Positions 52,801 to 62,467 of a DNA stretch of 64,000 nt are shown one piece after another. Source of the stretch: JAWHTC01 sp032586155 (GTDB lineage Bacteria; Pseudomonadota; Alphaproteobacteria; Rhodobacterales; Rhodobacteraceae). Both the position numbers and the translations under genes were made by a program. The DNA is taken from NCBI RefSeq assembly GCF_032586155.1, contig NZ_JAWHTC010000002.1, positions 124,001 through 188,000 of the forward strand. Direction: 5' to 3'. Under the pieces are notes generated by a model. It did not search any database and was not told where the DNA came from. It saw only the letters and a program-made list of their open reading frames with translations. The stretch's first letter is position 1. Every line of letters begins with the position of its first letter.

Positions 52801-53586
52801 ATGACCGGAAAAGTGTTCCTGATCGGCGCGGGCCCAGGCGACCCCGAGTTGATGACGATGCGGGCCGTACGGATGTTGGGCGCGGCCGACGTGGTTGTCT
52901 ATGACCGCCTGGTCTCGGACGATATCATGGCTATGGTGCCGGAAGGCGCGCGACTGATTGGCGTGGGCAAGGCCCCGCAGTTTCATTCCGTGCCTCAAGA
53001 CCGGATCAACGAAATCCTGTTAGAAGAGGCCCTTGCAGGCTATGTGGTGGCCCGGCTCAAAGGGGGCGACCCGCTGATCTTCGGGCGCGGCTCGGAAGAG
53101 GCGGCCTATCTGGCGGCCCACGGGGTTGAAACCGAATACGCCCCCGGCATCACCGCCGCCCAGGGCGTGGCAAGCGCCACTGGCGTGCCGCTCACCCATC
53201 GCGGGCTGGCAACATCGGTGCAATATGTCACCGGCCACCGCCAGGCCGACCAACCACTCGATCTCGACTGGAAGCGCCTCGCCAATCCCGACACAACCCT
53301 CGTCGTATACATGGGCGTCGCCAACATTGGCCAGATCGCCGTCGGCCTGATGACCGAAGGCCTGCCCGAATCCACGCCCGTGATGGCCGTGGCCGAGTCC
53401 ACCACGCCGCGCGAAAAACGCCTGATCTCGCGACTCGACAGCATCGCTGCGGATGTGCGCGACGCTGGGCTGCAAGCGCCGGTCCTGTTCTTTATCGGCA
53501 AGGTCGTCTCAATGTATCGGGATCAACTGAGCACCGAACACGTGCCGCAGATGGCACCCGAACTTGCGGTGGCCGCCCATGGCTAG
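52801..53586 (+). CDS. nirE: Uroporphyrinogen-III C-methyltransferase (haem d1 pathway)
   Basis: 261 residues from ATG 52801 (a TTG codon precedes in frame at 52798). FLIGAGPGDPELMTMRA, ARLKGGDPLIFGRGSEE and VYMGVANIGQIAVGLM are SUMT features. It makes precorrin-2 from uroporphyrinogen III by SAM methylation, the first step to haem d1. It resembles CobA/CysG SUMT, but the location at the head of nirECF... supports NirE. Overlaps nirC by 8 bp. Confidence 0.92.
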   Translation: MTGKVFLIGAGPGDPELMTMRAVRMLGAADVVVYDRLVSDDIMAMVPEGARLIGVGKAPQFHSVPQDRINEILLEEALAGYVVARLKGGDPLIFGRGSEEAAYLAAHGVETEYAPGITAAQGVASATGVPLTHRGLATSVQYVTGHRQADQPLDLDWKRLANPDTTLVVYMGVANIGQIAVGLMTEGLPESTPVMAVAESTTPREKRLISRLDSIAADVRDAGLQAPVLFFIGKVVSMYRDQLSTEHVPQMAPELAVAAHG

Positions 53587-53983
53587 AACCCGGCACAACA
53601 CCTTGAACCAGTTGCCCCCTCCCTCGACCGTTGGGGCGTCCTCGTGGCGCCCCCTGTCATGGTGGGCCGCGGCTGCATTCCTGACCCTGATCCTCTCCTT
53701 GGCCCCCTTCCTGCCGGTTTCGGCAATGGCCGATCAACCCGATGCCAAAGCCCTGCAACGGCTGGTGCACCAGGATTGCGGCTCGTGCCACGGGTTGCGT
53801 CTCAAAGGGGGTCTTGGCCCCGACCTGCGCGTCGAATCGATCGAACATTATGACGTCGAAGGGTTGCGCATGGTTATCCTCGACGGGATCGAAGGCACGG
53901 CCATGCCACCCTGGCGCCCGCTGATGAGCGAGGAAGAGGCCACCTGGATCGCGAATTACCTCCTGAAAGGGGATTACGAATGA
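53579..53983 (+). CDS. nirC: Cytochrome c55X-type protein NirC
   Basis: 134 residues from ATG 53579, overlapping nirE by 8 bp. A hydrophobic helix (30-48) forms a signal/anchor, followed by a small c-type domain with CGSCH (67-71), and later MPPWRPLMSEEEATWIANYL typical of NirC with a Met ligand candidate. NirC is a soluble or anchored haem c protein needed for cd1 maturation or electron transfer in some species. Confidence 0.88.
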   Translation: MARTRHNTLNQLPPPSTVGASSWRPLSWWAAAAFLTLILSLAPFLPVSAMADQPDAKALQRLVHQDCGSCHGLRLKGGLGPDLRVESIEHYDVEGLRMVILDGIEGTAMPPWRPLMSEEEATWIANYLLKGDYE

Positions 53984-55134
53984 AAAAGCCCCTGCTTGGT
54001 CTGATGGCCGCGCTGATGATCTCGGCCGCCCCGGTCGCCAATGCCGAAACCATCGCCACCGGCGACTTGGGCCTGATCATCGAACGCGCCAAGGGCTCGG
54101 TCCTGCTGGTCGATCAGTCTGAGCGCGCCGCCCTGGCCCGGATCGAAGGTCTGGGCGATCTCAGCCATGCCTCGCTGGTCTATTCGCCCGATCAACGTTT
54201 TGCCTATGTCTTTGGCCGCGATGGCGGTCTGACCAAGGTCGACATCGTCAAACGCGAGATCGCAGGCCGCGTCGTGCAGGCGGGCAATGCCATCGGCGGC
54301 GCCATCTCGGATGATGGCGATCTGGTGGCGGTATCGAACTATGAACCCGGCGGCGTGCGTATCTTTGATGCCGACACACTGGAAATGGTCGCCGACATCC
54401 CCACCGACAGCAAGACCATCGGCCTTGTCGATGCCCCTGGTGACCGCTTCGTCTTCACCATGTGGGATACCGGCGAGACCTGGATTGCCGACATGTCCTC
54501 GGGCAAACCCGAAATCACCAAGATCACCGATATGGGCGAAAACCCCTATGACGCGCTGATCACCGGCAATGGCCGCACTTATATTACCGGCCTGTTTGGC
54601 GAGGACGGGTTGACCGCGCTTGACCTGTGGTCCGACAATCCCGAGCCGATCCGCGTTCTGCCGAACTATGGCCGCGGCCAAGAGGAAATGCCGGTCTACA
54701 AAATGCCCCACCTCGAAGGCTGGGCCTTGGCTGGCGGCGAGTTCGTTCTCCCCGCCGTTGGCCACCACGAGGTGCTGTGGATCGACGCCGACACATTGAA
54801 AGAGACCGGGCGCACCAAGACCCACGGTCAGCCGGTCTTTGCCATGGCCCGTCCCGACGGGCGGCAGGTCTGGGTCAACTTTGCCCACCCCCTGAATGAC
54901 ACCATCCAGGTGATCGACACCGTGACCAAAGAAATCGTACACGAGTTCAAACCCGGACCGGCGGTGCTCCACATGGAGTTCACCCCGCGCGGCCACGAGG
55001 TCTGGCTCTCGGTGCGCGACGCCGGAAAGGTCATGATCTACGACACCCAAACCTTTGAAAAACTGCGCGAGATCGACGCCGACAGCCCGTCCGGCATCTT
55101 CTTTACCTCCCGCGCCCACCGCACGGGATTGTAA
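53980..55134 (+). CDS. nirF: NirF, haem d1 biosynthesis protein
   Basis: 384 residues. A Sec signal peptide (AALMISAAPVANA) precedes a propeller-like domain related to the d1 domain of NirS (FAYVFGRDGGLTKVDIVKRE, HHEVLWIDADTLKETGR). Known NirF proteins dehydrogenate a late haem d1 precursor in the periplasm. Four-bp overlap with nirC; 3 bp before nirDL. Confidence 0.93.
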   Translation: MKKPLLGLMAALMISAAPVANAETIATGDLGLIIERAKGSVLLVDQSERAALARIEGLGDLSHASLVYSPDQRFAYVFGRDGGLTKVDIVKREIAGRVVQAGNAIGGAISDDGDLVAVSNYEPGGVRIFDADTLEMVADIPTDSKTIGLVDAPGDRFVFTMWDTGETWIADMSSGKPEITKITDMGENPYDALITGNGRTYITGLFGEDGLTALDLWSDNPEPIRVLPNYGRGQEEMPVYKMPHLEGWALAGGEFVLPAVGHHEVLWIDADTLKETGRTKTHGQPVFAMARPDGRQVWVNFAHPLNDTIQVIDTVTKEIVHEFKPGPAVLHMEFTPRGHEVWLSVRDAGKVMIYDTQTFEKLREIDADSPSGIFFTSRAHRTGL

Positions 55135-55137
55135 GCG

Positions 55138-56136
55138 ATGAAACTGGTGGCCGACCCGACAAACCGACATCTGCTGGACGATTGGCAGCGTGATTTTCCC
55201 GTCATCTCACGGCCCTTCAAGGTGCTGGCCGAAGATACCGGTCTGTCCGAGGACGAAGTCATTGCCCGCCTGTCCCATTTGCAAAGGAATGGTACCATCA
55301 CCCGGGTTGGCGGTACATGCGCACCCAATACACTTTCGGCCTCGACGCTCGCCGCCGTCGCCGCCCCGATCGACGAAATCGACCGCTACGCCCAGATCAT
55401 CAACGAAGAACTCGGGGTAAACCATAGCTATGAACGCGAAGATGACTGGAACATCTGGTTCGTCGTCACCGGCCCCGACCGCGAACATGTCAACCAGGCG
55501 CTTGCCCGGATCGAACGGCGCACCGGCAGCCGTGTTCTCGACCTCCGGCTGGTGCGGCCTTTCAATGTTGATCTCGGGTTCCGCATGACCGGCACCACTG
55601 CGCCGAAAAACACCTTTATCCCCAAACCCGCCGACATGTCTGCAATCATCGCCGGCGACCGGGAGGTGATGCACGCCCTGACCCGCGGCCTCGAAATCGT
55701 GGCCGAACCTTATGCCGCGCTGTCCGCTGCGTTGGGCCGCTCGGAAGAAGACATCCTTACTCGCATCACCGCCCTCTCGGACGCAGGCATCCTGTCGCGC
55801 CTAGGCGTGATCGTACGCCACCGTGCCCTTGGCTGGCGCTCGAACGCCATGGTGGTCTGGGACATCGATCACGACCGCATCACCGAAGCCGGACCGCAAC
55901 TCGCCACCCTGCCCGGCGTGACACTCTGCTATGAACGCCAGCCGGTGAACGGCACCTGGCCCTACCGGCTCTACTCGATGATCCACGCCAAATCGCGCGA
56001 GGATGCACAGGCTGTTTTGGCGAGCGCCGCCAATCTACCGGGCCTTCGGGACGTGCCACACAAGGCACTGTTTTCCACCCGCTGCTTCCGCCAGACCGGC
56101 GCAATGATCGCCGCCAACAAGGTGGCCGCCGAATGA
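55138..56136 (+). CDS. nirDL: NirDL, fused sirohaem decarboxylase subunits
   Basis: 332 residues in two homologous AsnC-like halves: NirD-like 1-160 (SRPFKVLAEDTGLSEDEVIA, HSYEREDDWNIWFVV) and NirL-like 175-332 (AAALGRSEEDILTRITAL, YERQPVNGTWPYRLYSMIH). The HTH parts are degenerate; conserved HYE/CYE histidine and tyrosine regions act in decarboxylation. With NirG and NirH it converts sirohaem to 12,18-didecarboxysirohaem. The fusion is as in Paracoccus. Overlaps nirG by 4 bp. Confidence 0.92.
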   Translation: MKLVADPTNRHLLDDWQRDFPVISRPFKVLAEDTGLSEDEVIARLSHLQRNGTITRVGGTCAPNTLSASTLAAVAAPIDEIDRYAQIINEELGVNHSYEREDDWNIWFVVTGPDREHVNQALARIERRTGSRVLDLRLVRPFNVDLGFRMTGTTAPKNTFIPKPADMSAIIAGDREVMHALTRGLEIVAEPYAALSAALGRSEEDILTRITALSDAGILSRLGVIVRHRALGWRSNAMVVWDIDHDRITEAGPQLATLPGVTLCYERQPVNGTWPYRLYSMIHAKSREDAQAVLASAANLPGLRDVPHKALFSTRCFRQTGAMIAANKVAAE

Positions 56137-56585
56137 GCACCCTTGATGACATCGACCGCGCGTTGATCAACGCATTGCAGGACGACCTACCGCTGACCCA
56201 CCGCCCTTTTGCGCCGCTGGCCGAACGCCTTGGCCTGACCGAAGAGGCCCTGTTGACCCGCGTCAAAGCCTTGCGTGAAAGTGGGGTTCTCACCCGTTTC
56301 GGCCCGTTTTTCGACGCTGCCGCCATGGGTGGGGCGTTTTGCCTCTGCGCCATGGCTGTGCCGGCAGAAGATTTCGAAAAGGTCATGACCCAGGTCAATG
56401 CACATGAAGAGGTCGCCCATAATTATGAGCGCCAGCACCGGCTGAACATGTGGTTCGTCCTGGCGACGGAAACGCCAGAGGGGATCACCCAGACCGCCGA
56501 TGCCATCGAACAGGAAACGGGGCTTATCGTGCACCGCTTTCCCAAGCTGCAAGAGTTCTACATCGGGTTCCGGGTGGCCGCATGA
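56133..56585 (+). CDS. nirG: NirG, sirohaem decarboxylase subunit
   Basis: 150 residues, the AsnC-like half-unit with DIDRALINALQDDLPLTHRP at the N-terminus, AHNYERQHRLNMWFVLATE in the middle and a C-terminal FPKLQEFYIGFRVA. It cooperates with NirDL and NirH in sirohaem decarboxylation. Coupled by 4-bp overlaps on both sides. Confidence 0.92.
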   Translation: MSTLDDIDRALINALQDDLPLTHRPFAPLAERLGLTEEALLTRVKALRESGVLTRFGPFFDAAAMGGAFCLCAMAVPAEDFEKVMTQVNAHEEVAHNYERQHRLNMWFVLATETPEGITQTADAIEQETGLIVHRFPKLQEFYIGFRVAA

Positions 56586-57067
56586 ATGGCAAGGTAACAG
56601 ACCGCGAGATCATCGCCGCCCTGCAAGGCGGGCTGCCACTGGTGCCCACACCTTATGCCGCTGTGGCAGATCAACTGGGCATCCCCGAAGAGGGGCTGAT
56701 GACGCGGCTTGAAGCGATGAAACAAAGCGGCGTCATCCGCCGCATCGCCGCCGCGCCCAACCATTACAAACTGGGCATGACTGCCAATGGCATGACCGTT
56801 TGGGATGTTGACGATGCGGCACTCAGCGAGCTTGGCCCCCTCGTCGGTGCACTCGACTTCGTCAGCCATTGCTATGAACGCCCCCGCGCCCTGCCCGATT
56901 GGCCCTATAACCTCTTTGCCATGGTTCATGGCAGTTCAGCTGAAGAGGTCGAGGAAAAACGCGCCCGCATCACCGTCCTTCTGGGCGACGCCTTACGCGG
57001 TGCCGATATCCTCTATTCCAGCAGGATCCTGAAAAAAACGGGGCTTAGGCTCCGCAAGAAAGGCTAA
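56582..57067 (+). CDS. nirH: NirH, sirohaem decarboxylase subunit
   Basis: 161 residues from ATG 56582 (ATGA overlap with nirG). TDREIIAALQGGLPLVPTPY, RRIAAAPNHYKLGMTANGM and CYERPRALPDWPYNLFAMVH follow the NirH/NirL pattern. Completes the NirDL-G-H decarboxylase. Five bp before nirJ. Confidence 0.92.
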   Translation: MNGKVTDREIIAALQGGLPLVPTPYAAVADQLGIPEEGLMTRLEAMKQSGVIRRIAAAPNHYKLGMTANGMTVWDVDDAALSELGPLVGALDFVSHCYERPRALPDWPYNLFAMVHGSSAEEVEEKRARITVLLGDALRGADILYSSRILKKTGLRLRKKG

Positions 57068-57072
57068 GCCCC

Positions 57073-58287
57073 ATGTTCCGCCTCACCGAATACATGCAGC
57101 AGCTTGTCAATCCGACCCCCGTACGCCGCCGTACGGACCCGGCCAAAGTGAAACCGGTGATCATCTGGAACCTGACCCGGCGCTGCAACCTGAAATGCCG
57201 CCATTGCTACACTGTCTCAGCTGATGTCGATTTCCCCGGCGAGCTGAACCAGCAACAGGCGATGGCCACGCTCGAAGATATCGGCCAATACAAGGCACCC
57301 GCCCTGATCCTGTCGGGGGGTGAACCACTGGACAGCCCTTACCTCTTCCCCTTGGCCGAGCGCGCCCGCCAACTGGTCCGCGTGCTGGCGCTTTCGACCA
57401 ATGGCACCAAGATCCACGGAGAGATGGCGGATCGGGTGGCCGATATCGGTTTTGATTATGTCGGCATCTCGATCGACGGAATCGGCGAAACCAACGACTG
57501 GTTTCGCGGCGTCGATGGGGCCTACAATAATGCTCTGCGTGGCGTGCGTGAACTCAAGAAGCGCGGCGTCAAGGTCGGCCTGCGCTTCTGCCTGACCGAA
57601 GGCACCAAGCATCACCTGCCGGACCTGCTGAAGCTTTGCGACGACGAAGGTATCGACAAGTTCTACCTCAGCCACCTCGTCTATGCCGGGCGTGGCGACA
57701 AGAACCGGGGCGAAGATGCGGAACACGCCCGCACCCGCCACGCCATGGACCTGCTGATCGACCGGGCCTGGATCGCGGCGAGCGAAAACATGCCCCTTGA
57801 TATCGTCACCGGCAACAACGACGCCGACGCGGGCTATCTTCTGCAATGGGTTCGGCGCAATTTCGATGCCAACCGCGAGGCGCACCTGCGCGAACATCTC
57901 GAAGCCTGGGGCGGAAATTCCAGCGGACTGGGTGTCGCCAATATCGACTTCCTCGGCGATGTACACCCCGACACCTATTGGTCCGACTACACCGTCGGCA
58001 ACGTCAAACAGGCACCGTTCTCCAAACTCTGGACCGGTGACGACCCGATGCTCGCCACACTCAGAACCCGCCCACGCCCGCTCAAGGGCCGCTGCGGAGC
58101 CTGCAATCTGCGCGATGTATGTGGTGGCAACACCCGCATCCGCGCACTGCAACTGACCGGTGATCCATGGGCCGAAGACCCGGCATGCTATCTCACCAAC
58201 GCTGAGATCGGCCTTGATGAGTCCGAGCGACTCTCCGTCACACCTTTCCGGGGGAAAAGCCATGACCCGAAACACCAGTTCTTCTAA
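57073..58287 (+). CDS. nirJ: NirJ, radical SAM protein of haem d1 synthesis
   Basis: 404 residues. The radical SAM cluster CNLKCRHC (38-45) is complete, followed by SGGEPLDSPYLF and a C-terminal SPASM-like set of cysteines, GRCGACNLRDVCGGNTRIRA. NirJ replaces the propionate side chains with oxo groups on didecarboxysirohaem. It overlaps nirN by 26 bp. Confidence 0.94.
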   Translation: MFRLTEYMQQLVNPTPVRRRTDPAKVKPVIIWNLTRRCNLKCRHCYTVSADVDFPGELNQQQAMATLEDIGQYKAPALILSGGEPLDSPYLFPLAERARQLVRVLALSTNGTKIHGEMADRVADIGFDYVGISIDGIGETNDWFRGVDGAYNNALRGVRELKKRGVKVGLRFCLTEGTKHHLPDLLKLCDDEGIDKFYLSHLVYAGRGDKNRGEDAEHARTRHAMDLLIDRAWIAASENMPLDIVTGNNDADAGYLLQWVRRNFDANREAHLREHLEAWGGNSSGLGVANIDFLGDVHPDTYWSDYTVGNVKQAPFSKLWTGDDPMLATLRTRPRPLKGRCGACNLRDVCGGNTRIRALQLTGDPWAEDPACYLTNAEIGLDESERLSVTPFRGKSHDPKHQFF

Positions 58288-59818
58288 ACTCGCATTCGCC
58301 CTGACGATCGCTCTTGCAGCGCCCGCGCTGGCCGATCCCGTGACGGACTATCAGGAATTCTGCGCCGAATGCCACGCCGATCACCGCCTTGGCGGTACCG
58401 GTCCGGCGCTGATCCCGCAGACCCTGAAACGGATGCGCGGACCCAAGGTGGCCGCCGTCATCCGCGACGGGCGCGTCGCCACCCAGATGCCCGGCTTTGC
58501 CGAAGACCTGGATGAAGACCGGATCGCAGCGTTGGCCGAGTACCTGAAAACTCCTCTGGAAACGATCCCGCCCTGGGGCACCGAGGAAATCATGGCCAGC
58601 CGCGAGATGGACGAGGATTACGTTGCTGCCGACGCTCCTGTTTGGGCCGCCGATCCGATGAACATCACGCTGGCAGTTGAAACCAGCGACCACCATATCA
58701 GCGTCCTGAACGGCGATACGTTCGAAGTGCTCGACCGGTTTGAAACCCCGTTCGCAGTCCATGGCGGACCGAAATTCAGCCCCGATGGCCGCTATGTCTT
58801 CGTCATGTCGCGCGATGGCTGGGTGCAGAAATACGACATCTGGTCGCTGCAACAGGTCGGGCGCATCCGCGCCGGCCTCAACAGCCGCAACATCGCAATG
58901 TCCGGTGATGGCAAGTGGGTCGCCGTGGCCAACTATCTGCCCAACACACTGACCATCCTGTCAACCGAAGACCTGTCGGTTGCAGAGGTCCACGAGGTCA
59001 AGGGCAAGGACGGAACGCCCAGCCGTGTTTCGGCGGTCTACCAGGCCCCACCGCGTGAAAGCTTCGTTCTGGCGCTGAAAGATGTGCCCGAAATCTGGGA
59101 AGTTTCCTATGCCAAATACCCAGACATGAATTACTTCGCCGGCGGCCTTGCTCATGACTGGAAGATCGAAGGCCCGGTAAAGCAGGACACGGCGTTTCCG
59201 ATCCGCAAAATCACCACGCCCGACTACCTGGACGATTTCTTCTTCAGCCAGGATTACGAATACGTCATGGGCGCCTCACGCAAAGGCGAGGACGGGTTGG
59301 TGATCGACCTTGTGATTGGTCAAAAGGTTGCTGATCTTGAATTGCCCGGCATGCCACACCTTGGCTCGGGCATCACCTGGGCCTGGGGTGACACCACGGT
59401 CATGGCAACGCCGCACCTCAAGGAAGGTACGATCTCGGTCATCGACATGAAGACCTGGAAAACGGTGAAACGCATTCCGACCGAAGGCCCCGGCTTCTTC
59501 ATGCGCAGCCACGAGAATTCGAAATATGTCTGGGCGGACGTGTTCTTTGGTCCCAACAAGGACGCGATGCACGTGATCGACAAGCAAAGCCTTGAGATCG
59601 TCAAAACCCTGCGCCCCGAACCTGGCGCCACGGTGGCCCATGTCGAATTCACCAAGGACGGCAAGCACGCGTTGGTCTCGATCTGGGAAGATGATGGCGC
59701 AGTTATCGTCTATGACGCCGAAACGCTGGAAGAGGTCCGCCGCCTGCCGATGCGCAAACCCTCGGGCAAATACAACGTCTGGAACAAGATCACATTCTCG
59801 GAAGGGACGAGCCACTAG
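58262..59818 (+). CDS. nirN: NirN, cd1-like late haem d1 enzyme
   Basis: 518 residues from ATG 58262, within the nirJ 3' end (26-bp overlap). A signal peptide (LAFALTIALAAPALA), a c-type domain with CAECH (34-38) and a d1-type propeller similar to NirS (HGGPKFSPDGRYVFVMSRDG, MPHLGSGITWAWG). NirN oxidises the last haem d1 precursor by introducing the acrylate double bond. Last gene of the operon. Confidence 0.92.
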   Translation: MTRNTSSSKLAFALTIALAAPALADPVTDYQEFCAECHADHRLGGTGPALIPQTLKRMRGPKVAAVIRDGRVATQMPGFAEDLDEDRIAALAEYLKTPLETIPPWGTEEIMASREMDEDYVAADAPVWAADPMNITLAVETSDHHISVLNGDTFEVLDRFETPFAVHGGPKFSPDGRYVFVMSRDGWVQKYDIWSLQQVGRIRAGLNSRNIAMSGDGKWVAVANYLPNTLTILSTEDLSVAEVHEVKGKDGTPSRVSAVYQAPPRESFVLALKDVPEIWEVSYAKYPDMNYFAGGLAHDWKIEGPVKQDTAFPIRKITTPDYLDDFFFSQDYEYVMGASRKGEDGLVIDLVIGQKVADLELPGMPHLGSGITWAWGDTTVMATPHLKEGTISVIDMKTWKTVKRIPTEGPGFFMRSHENSKYVWADVFFGPNKDAMHVIDKQSLEIVKTLRPEPGATVAHVEFTKDGKHALVSIWEDDGAVIVYDAETLEEVRRLPMRKPSGKYNVWNKITFSEGTSH

Positions 59819-60114
59819 GACAAAACAGAAGTTTTGGCAGCGGCCTCGGCTTCCAGCCAGAATCTGTCATGTGTCATAGAGTGCCTGTGCGGAATCAAAG
59901 CGAAGCCGCCGCGCAATCGCCAGACCACCCGCAGGGCTGGCGATATCGTGGGGTTGTGCAACGCAATGAGTTTCTCGGGGATAAACGGGCAATCACACAT
60001 GTTGGGTCGCCATGCCACGGCCTGGCGGTTGCGCGGCTTATCATTTGATTGACCACTCGCACCCAAATCCAATGAATCCAATGCCGGTACTATAGAAGCA
60101 CTGCCTACCGCCCC

Positions 60115-60966
60115 TTACACGGCCCGAACCACCTCACGCCGCCCGGAAAAAATCTGCGCCAGGGCCGAAACATTCATGATCATCGCATAGATCAGCGCCG
60201 GCACCGAAAGCACCGGATCCTGCAACACCGACCCGGCCACGAACAGCGCCACGGCAACGTTTTGCAACGAGGCCTCGACCATGATCGCGCGGGTCTGTTC
60301 ACCCTCAAGCCGCAACGCCCGCCCGGCCACCGCCGCAAGCCCCAGGGCGCCAAGGTTCAGTAGAACGACCGCCGCACCGACTGCGCCCAGATGGGCCATC
60401 ATCGCATCCCAGTTCTGAATGAAGGTCGCCAGCACCATGGCGGCGAAAATCACCTTGGACGCAGGTTCCAACCCCTTCAGCATCCATCCGGCAACCTTCG
60501 GCACCCACGTGCTCAGGACCAGACCCAGGATCACCGGCCCAACCACAACGACGCTCATCTTGGCGCTGATCGAGAAAAGGCTCGCCCCCTCAGGCAACGA
60601 CGCCGCCCCGGTCAGGGTCAGCCCCAATGGAATCGTGATCCCCGCCAGCGCAGTGGTGACAAGCGTCATCGCCGTTGACAGGGCCAGATCGGCCCGCGCC
60701 AAGTGGGCAATATAGTTCGACGTCACCCCTCCAGGTGCCAACGCAATCAAAACGAGCCCGGCCCAGACCGGTCCCGGCAGGTCAAGGGCAGTCCCCAATG
60801 CTACTGCAATCAGTGGCAGGCCCAACCACTGCACCGCCAAACCGGTCAGCAAACCGCGAGGTTGGGAAAAAACTCCGGATAGGCGGCGCCCTTCCAAACG
60901 CAGCCCGACCACGAACATCAGCAGTACCAGCCCCAAGGGCAGCAGCTTGGCCAGAATTTCGGTCAT
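60115..60966 (-). CDS. Bile acid:sodium symporter family (BASS) transporter
   Basis: 283 residues with nine or ten hydrophobic helices. APGGVTSNYIAHLARADLALS and EASLQNVAVALFVA are the conserved crossover motifs of BASS proteins. Bacterial members transport organic anions including pantoate, pyruvate or bile acids; the substrate here is unknown. It is divergent from the SCO/TlpA pair, with 122 bp between. Confidence 0.88.
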   Translation of the reverse strand: MTEILAKLLPLGLVLLMFVVGLRLEGRRLSGVFSQPRGLLTGLAVQWLGLPLIAVALGTALDLPGPVWAGLVLIALAPGGVTSNYIAHLARADLALSTAMTLVTTALAGITIPLGLTLTGAASLPEGASLFSISAKMSVVVVGPVILGLVLSTWVPKVAGWMLKGLEPASKVIFAAMVLATFIQNWDAMMAHLGAVGAAVVLLNLGALGLAAVAGRALRLEGEQTRAIMVEASLQNVAVALFVAGSVLQDPVLSVPALIYAMIMNVSALAQIFSGRREVVRAV

Positions 60967-61022
60967 CGCGGTCTCCGTTCACTAGATTGGCATTGATCTA
61001 CAGCACGGCTTTGCGCCGCGGG

Positions 61023-61036
61023 CTGACATAAATCAA
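61023..61036. promoter_or_regulatory. Weak FNR/NNR-like box before the SCO gene
   Basis: CTGACATAAATCAA matches TTGAY-N4-ATCAA with one base off in the left arm. It is 52 bp before the SCO start. A further half-site, TTGATCTACAGCAC at 60993-61006, is closer to the BASS gene. Tentative. Confidence 0.4.
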
Positions 61037-61088
61037 GTCACCCGCGCCGTCTCGCAGGTATGTCACAGGCAAGCAACGGAGACCCGCG

Positions 61089-61703
61089 ATGCAAAACAGA
61101 CGTGCCTTTCTGACCACATCGACCCTGGCCCTGATGGCAGGTACCCTGCCCGGATTTGCCCAGCATAGCGATCTTCAACCCGAACCCGGATCCGACGACC
61201 AACCGGTCCGGCGGCGTTACCTGATGGAAGACACCTATGGCAACGTCGTCACCGACGAAAGCCTGCAAGGCCGGTTCGTGCTGATCTACTTCGGCTACAT
61301 GAGCTGCCCCGATGTCTGCCCGACGTCGCTCTCGACCATCGCCGACGTTTTGGAACAACTCGGCCAACAGGCAGATGGCCTGACCGTGTTGTTCGTTACA
61401 GTCGATCCCAAGCGCGACACTGCCAAGAACCTACGTGAATACATCCATTTCTTCGACAAACGCATCATCGGGCTGCGCGGGCCCAAAGCCTATACCGATC
61501 ATATGGTAAAGACATTCAACGCCCGTTACGAGTTCCACTACCCCGACCCTGCGGACCCCGCGGAATACTCGGTCGATCACACCGCCTCGATCGCCTTTGT
61601 CGGCCCCGATGGCCACCTGATCCGCCGTTTCCCCCATGGCATGCCGGCGGACGAGATCACCGCCGATATCAGCGCCACGATCACATCCGCGAGAATCGAG
61701 TGA
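61089..61703 (+). CDS. SCO1/SenC-family copper chaperone
   Basis: 204 residues. The N-terminus NRRAFLTTSTLALMAG resembles a Tat signal. CPDVC (73-77) and His164 (YSVDHTASI) are the copper-binding and redox residues of SCO proteins. It delivers Cu to oxidases (CuA) or, in denitrifiers, to N2O reductase. Near nir genes and with an NNR-like box, a role in anaerobic Cu enzyme assembly is possible. Overlaps the TlpA-like gene by GTGA. Confidence 0.9.
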   Translation: MQNRRAFLTTSTLALMAGTLPGFAQHSDLQPEPGSDDQPVRRRYLMEDTYGNVVTDESLQGRFVLIYFGYMSCPDVCPTSLSTIADVLEQLGQQADGLTVLFVTVDPKRDTAKNLREYIHFFDKRIIGLRGPKAYTDHMVKTFNARYEFHYPDPADPAEYSVDHTASIAFVGPDGHLIRRFPHGMPADEITADISATITSARIE

Positions 61704-62233
61704 GGCTGACCCGTCGTCAGATACTGGCAGGGCTGGCGCTGACCGCGTCGCCGCTGCGGGCCGCAGGAAACGTTCCGCCGGCGGCGTCGCTTGTGCGCCC
61801 GGTCGATAGGCCACGCGACGTCTCCGCGCTCAAGATCAAGGATGAAGACGGCAACACGGTATCGCTCACCGACTGGAAGGGCCGCTGGCGTCTGGTGAAC
61901 ATGTGGTCGCCGTGGTGCTTGCCCTGCCAGCGCGAGATGCCCTCACTCATGCGCCTGTCCCGGGCGCTGGACCCCGCCAAAACGCTTGTCCTGCCGCTCG
62001 CCTTCGACTGGCGCGGCCCGGTCTGGGTGCGCAAGTTCTACCGCGACGAAGGCATCACCGGCCTACCGGTTCTGATGGGCGACGGTGAAAACGCCCATGC
62101 CGTGCTTGGCCTGTCCAATCTCCCCTCCACCGCCGTGATCACCCCACTGGGGCAACTGGTACAGACCGTCGAGGGCGAAGCCACCTGGGACGACCCCGCA
62201 ACACTTGCCTGGCTGGGCGGGTTATCGGCCTAA
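61700..62233 (+). CDS. TlpA-like thioredoxin-fold protein
   Basis: 177 residues from GTG 61700. TRRQILAGLALTASPLRAAG is a Tat-like signal, and WCLPCQREMPSL holds the redox CxxC (73-76) of the TlpA/ResA class. It probably reduces the cysteines of the SCO protein encoded just upstream, as known for TlpA-SCO pairs in Bradyrhizobium. Confidence 0.88.
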   Translation: MRLTRRQILAGLALTASPLRAAGNVPPAASLVRPVDRPRDVSALKIKDEDGNTVSLTDWKGRWRLVNMWSPWCLPCQREMPSLMRLSRALDPAKTLVLPLAFDWRGPVWVRKFYRDEGITGLPVLMGDGENAHAVLGLSNLPSTAVITPLGQLVQTVEGEATWDDPATLAWLGGLSA

Positions 62234-62467
62234 CACAAAAACAAATGCTTTTGGCAACCACGGTCCAGTTGCACATTGTGATCGGTTTTGGCCTGATCCA
62301 ACCGTCGGAAAACTGATTGCAAAAACGTGTGATTTCCAGACTGTGGGGTGGCGATATCAGGCTGGCCAAGGCCCATGTTTTCGCACAAACATTGCTTGGC
62401 CAAAGACAGCTCCAGACCAGAAACCGCCGTCTGGCCCCTTTGGCAAACCTCGAAATCTACAGTTGCT

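Noticed and set aside
59815..60081. Small frames on both strands in the nirN-BASS gap
   Set aside because: Neither has a ribosome binding site or a recognised family, and codon use is not that of neighbours.
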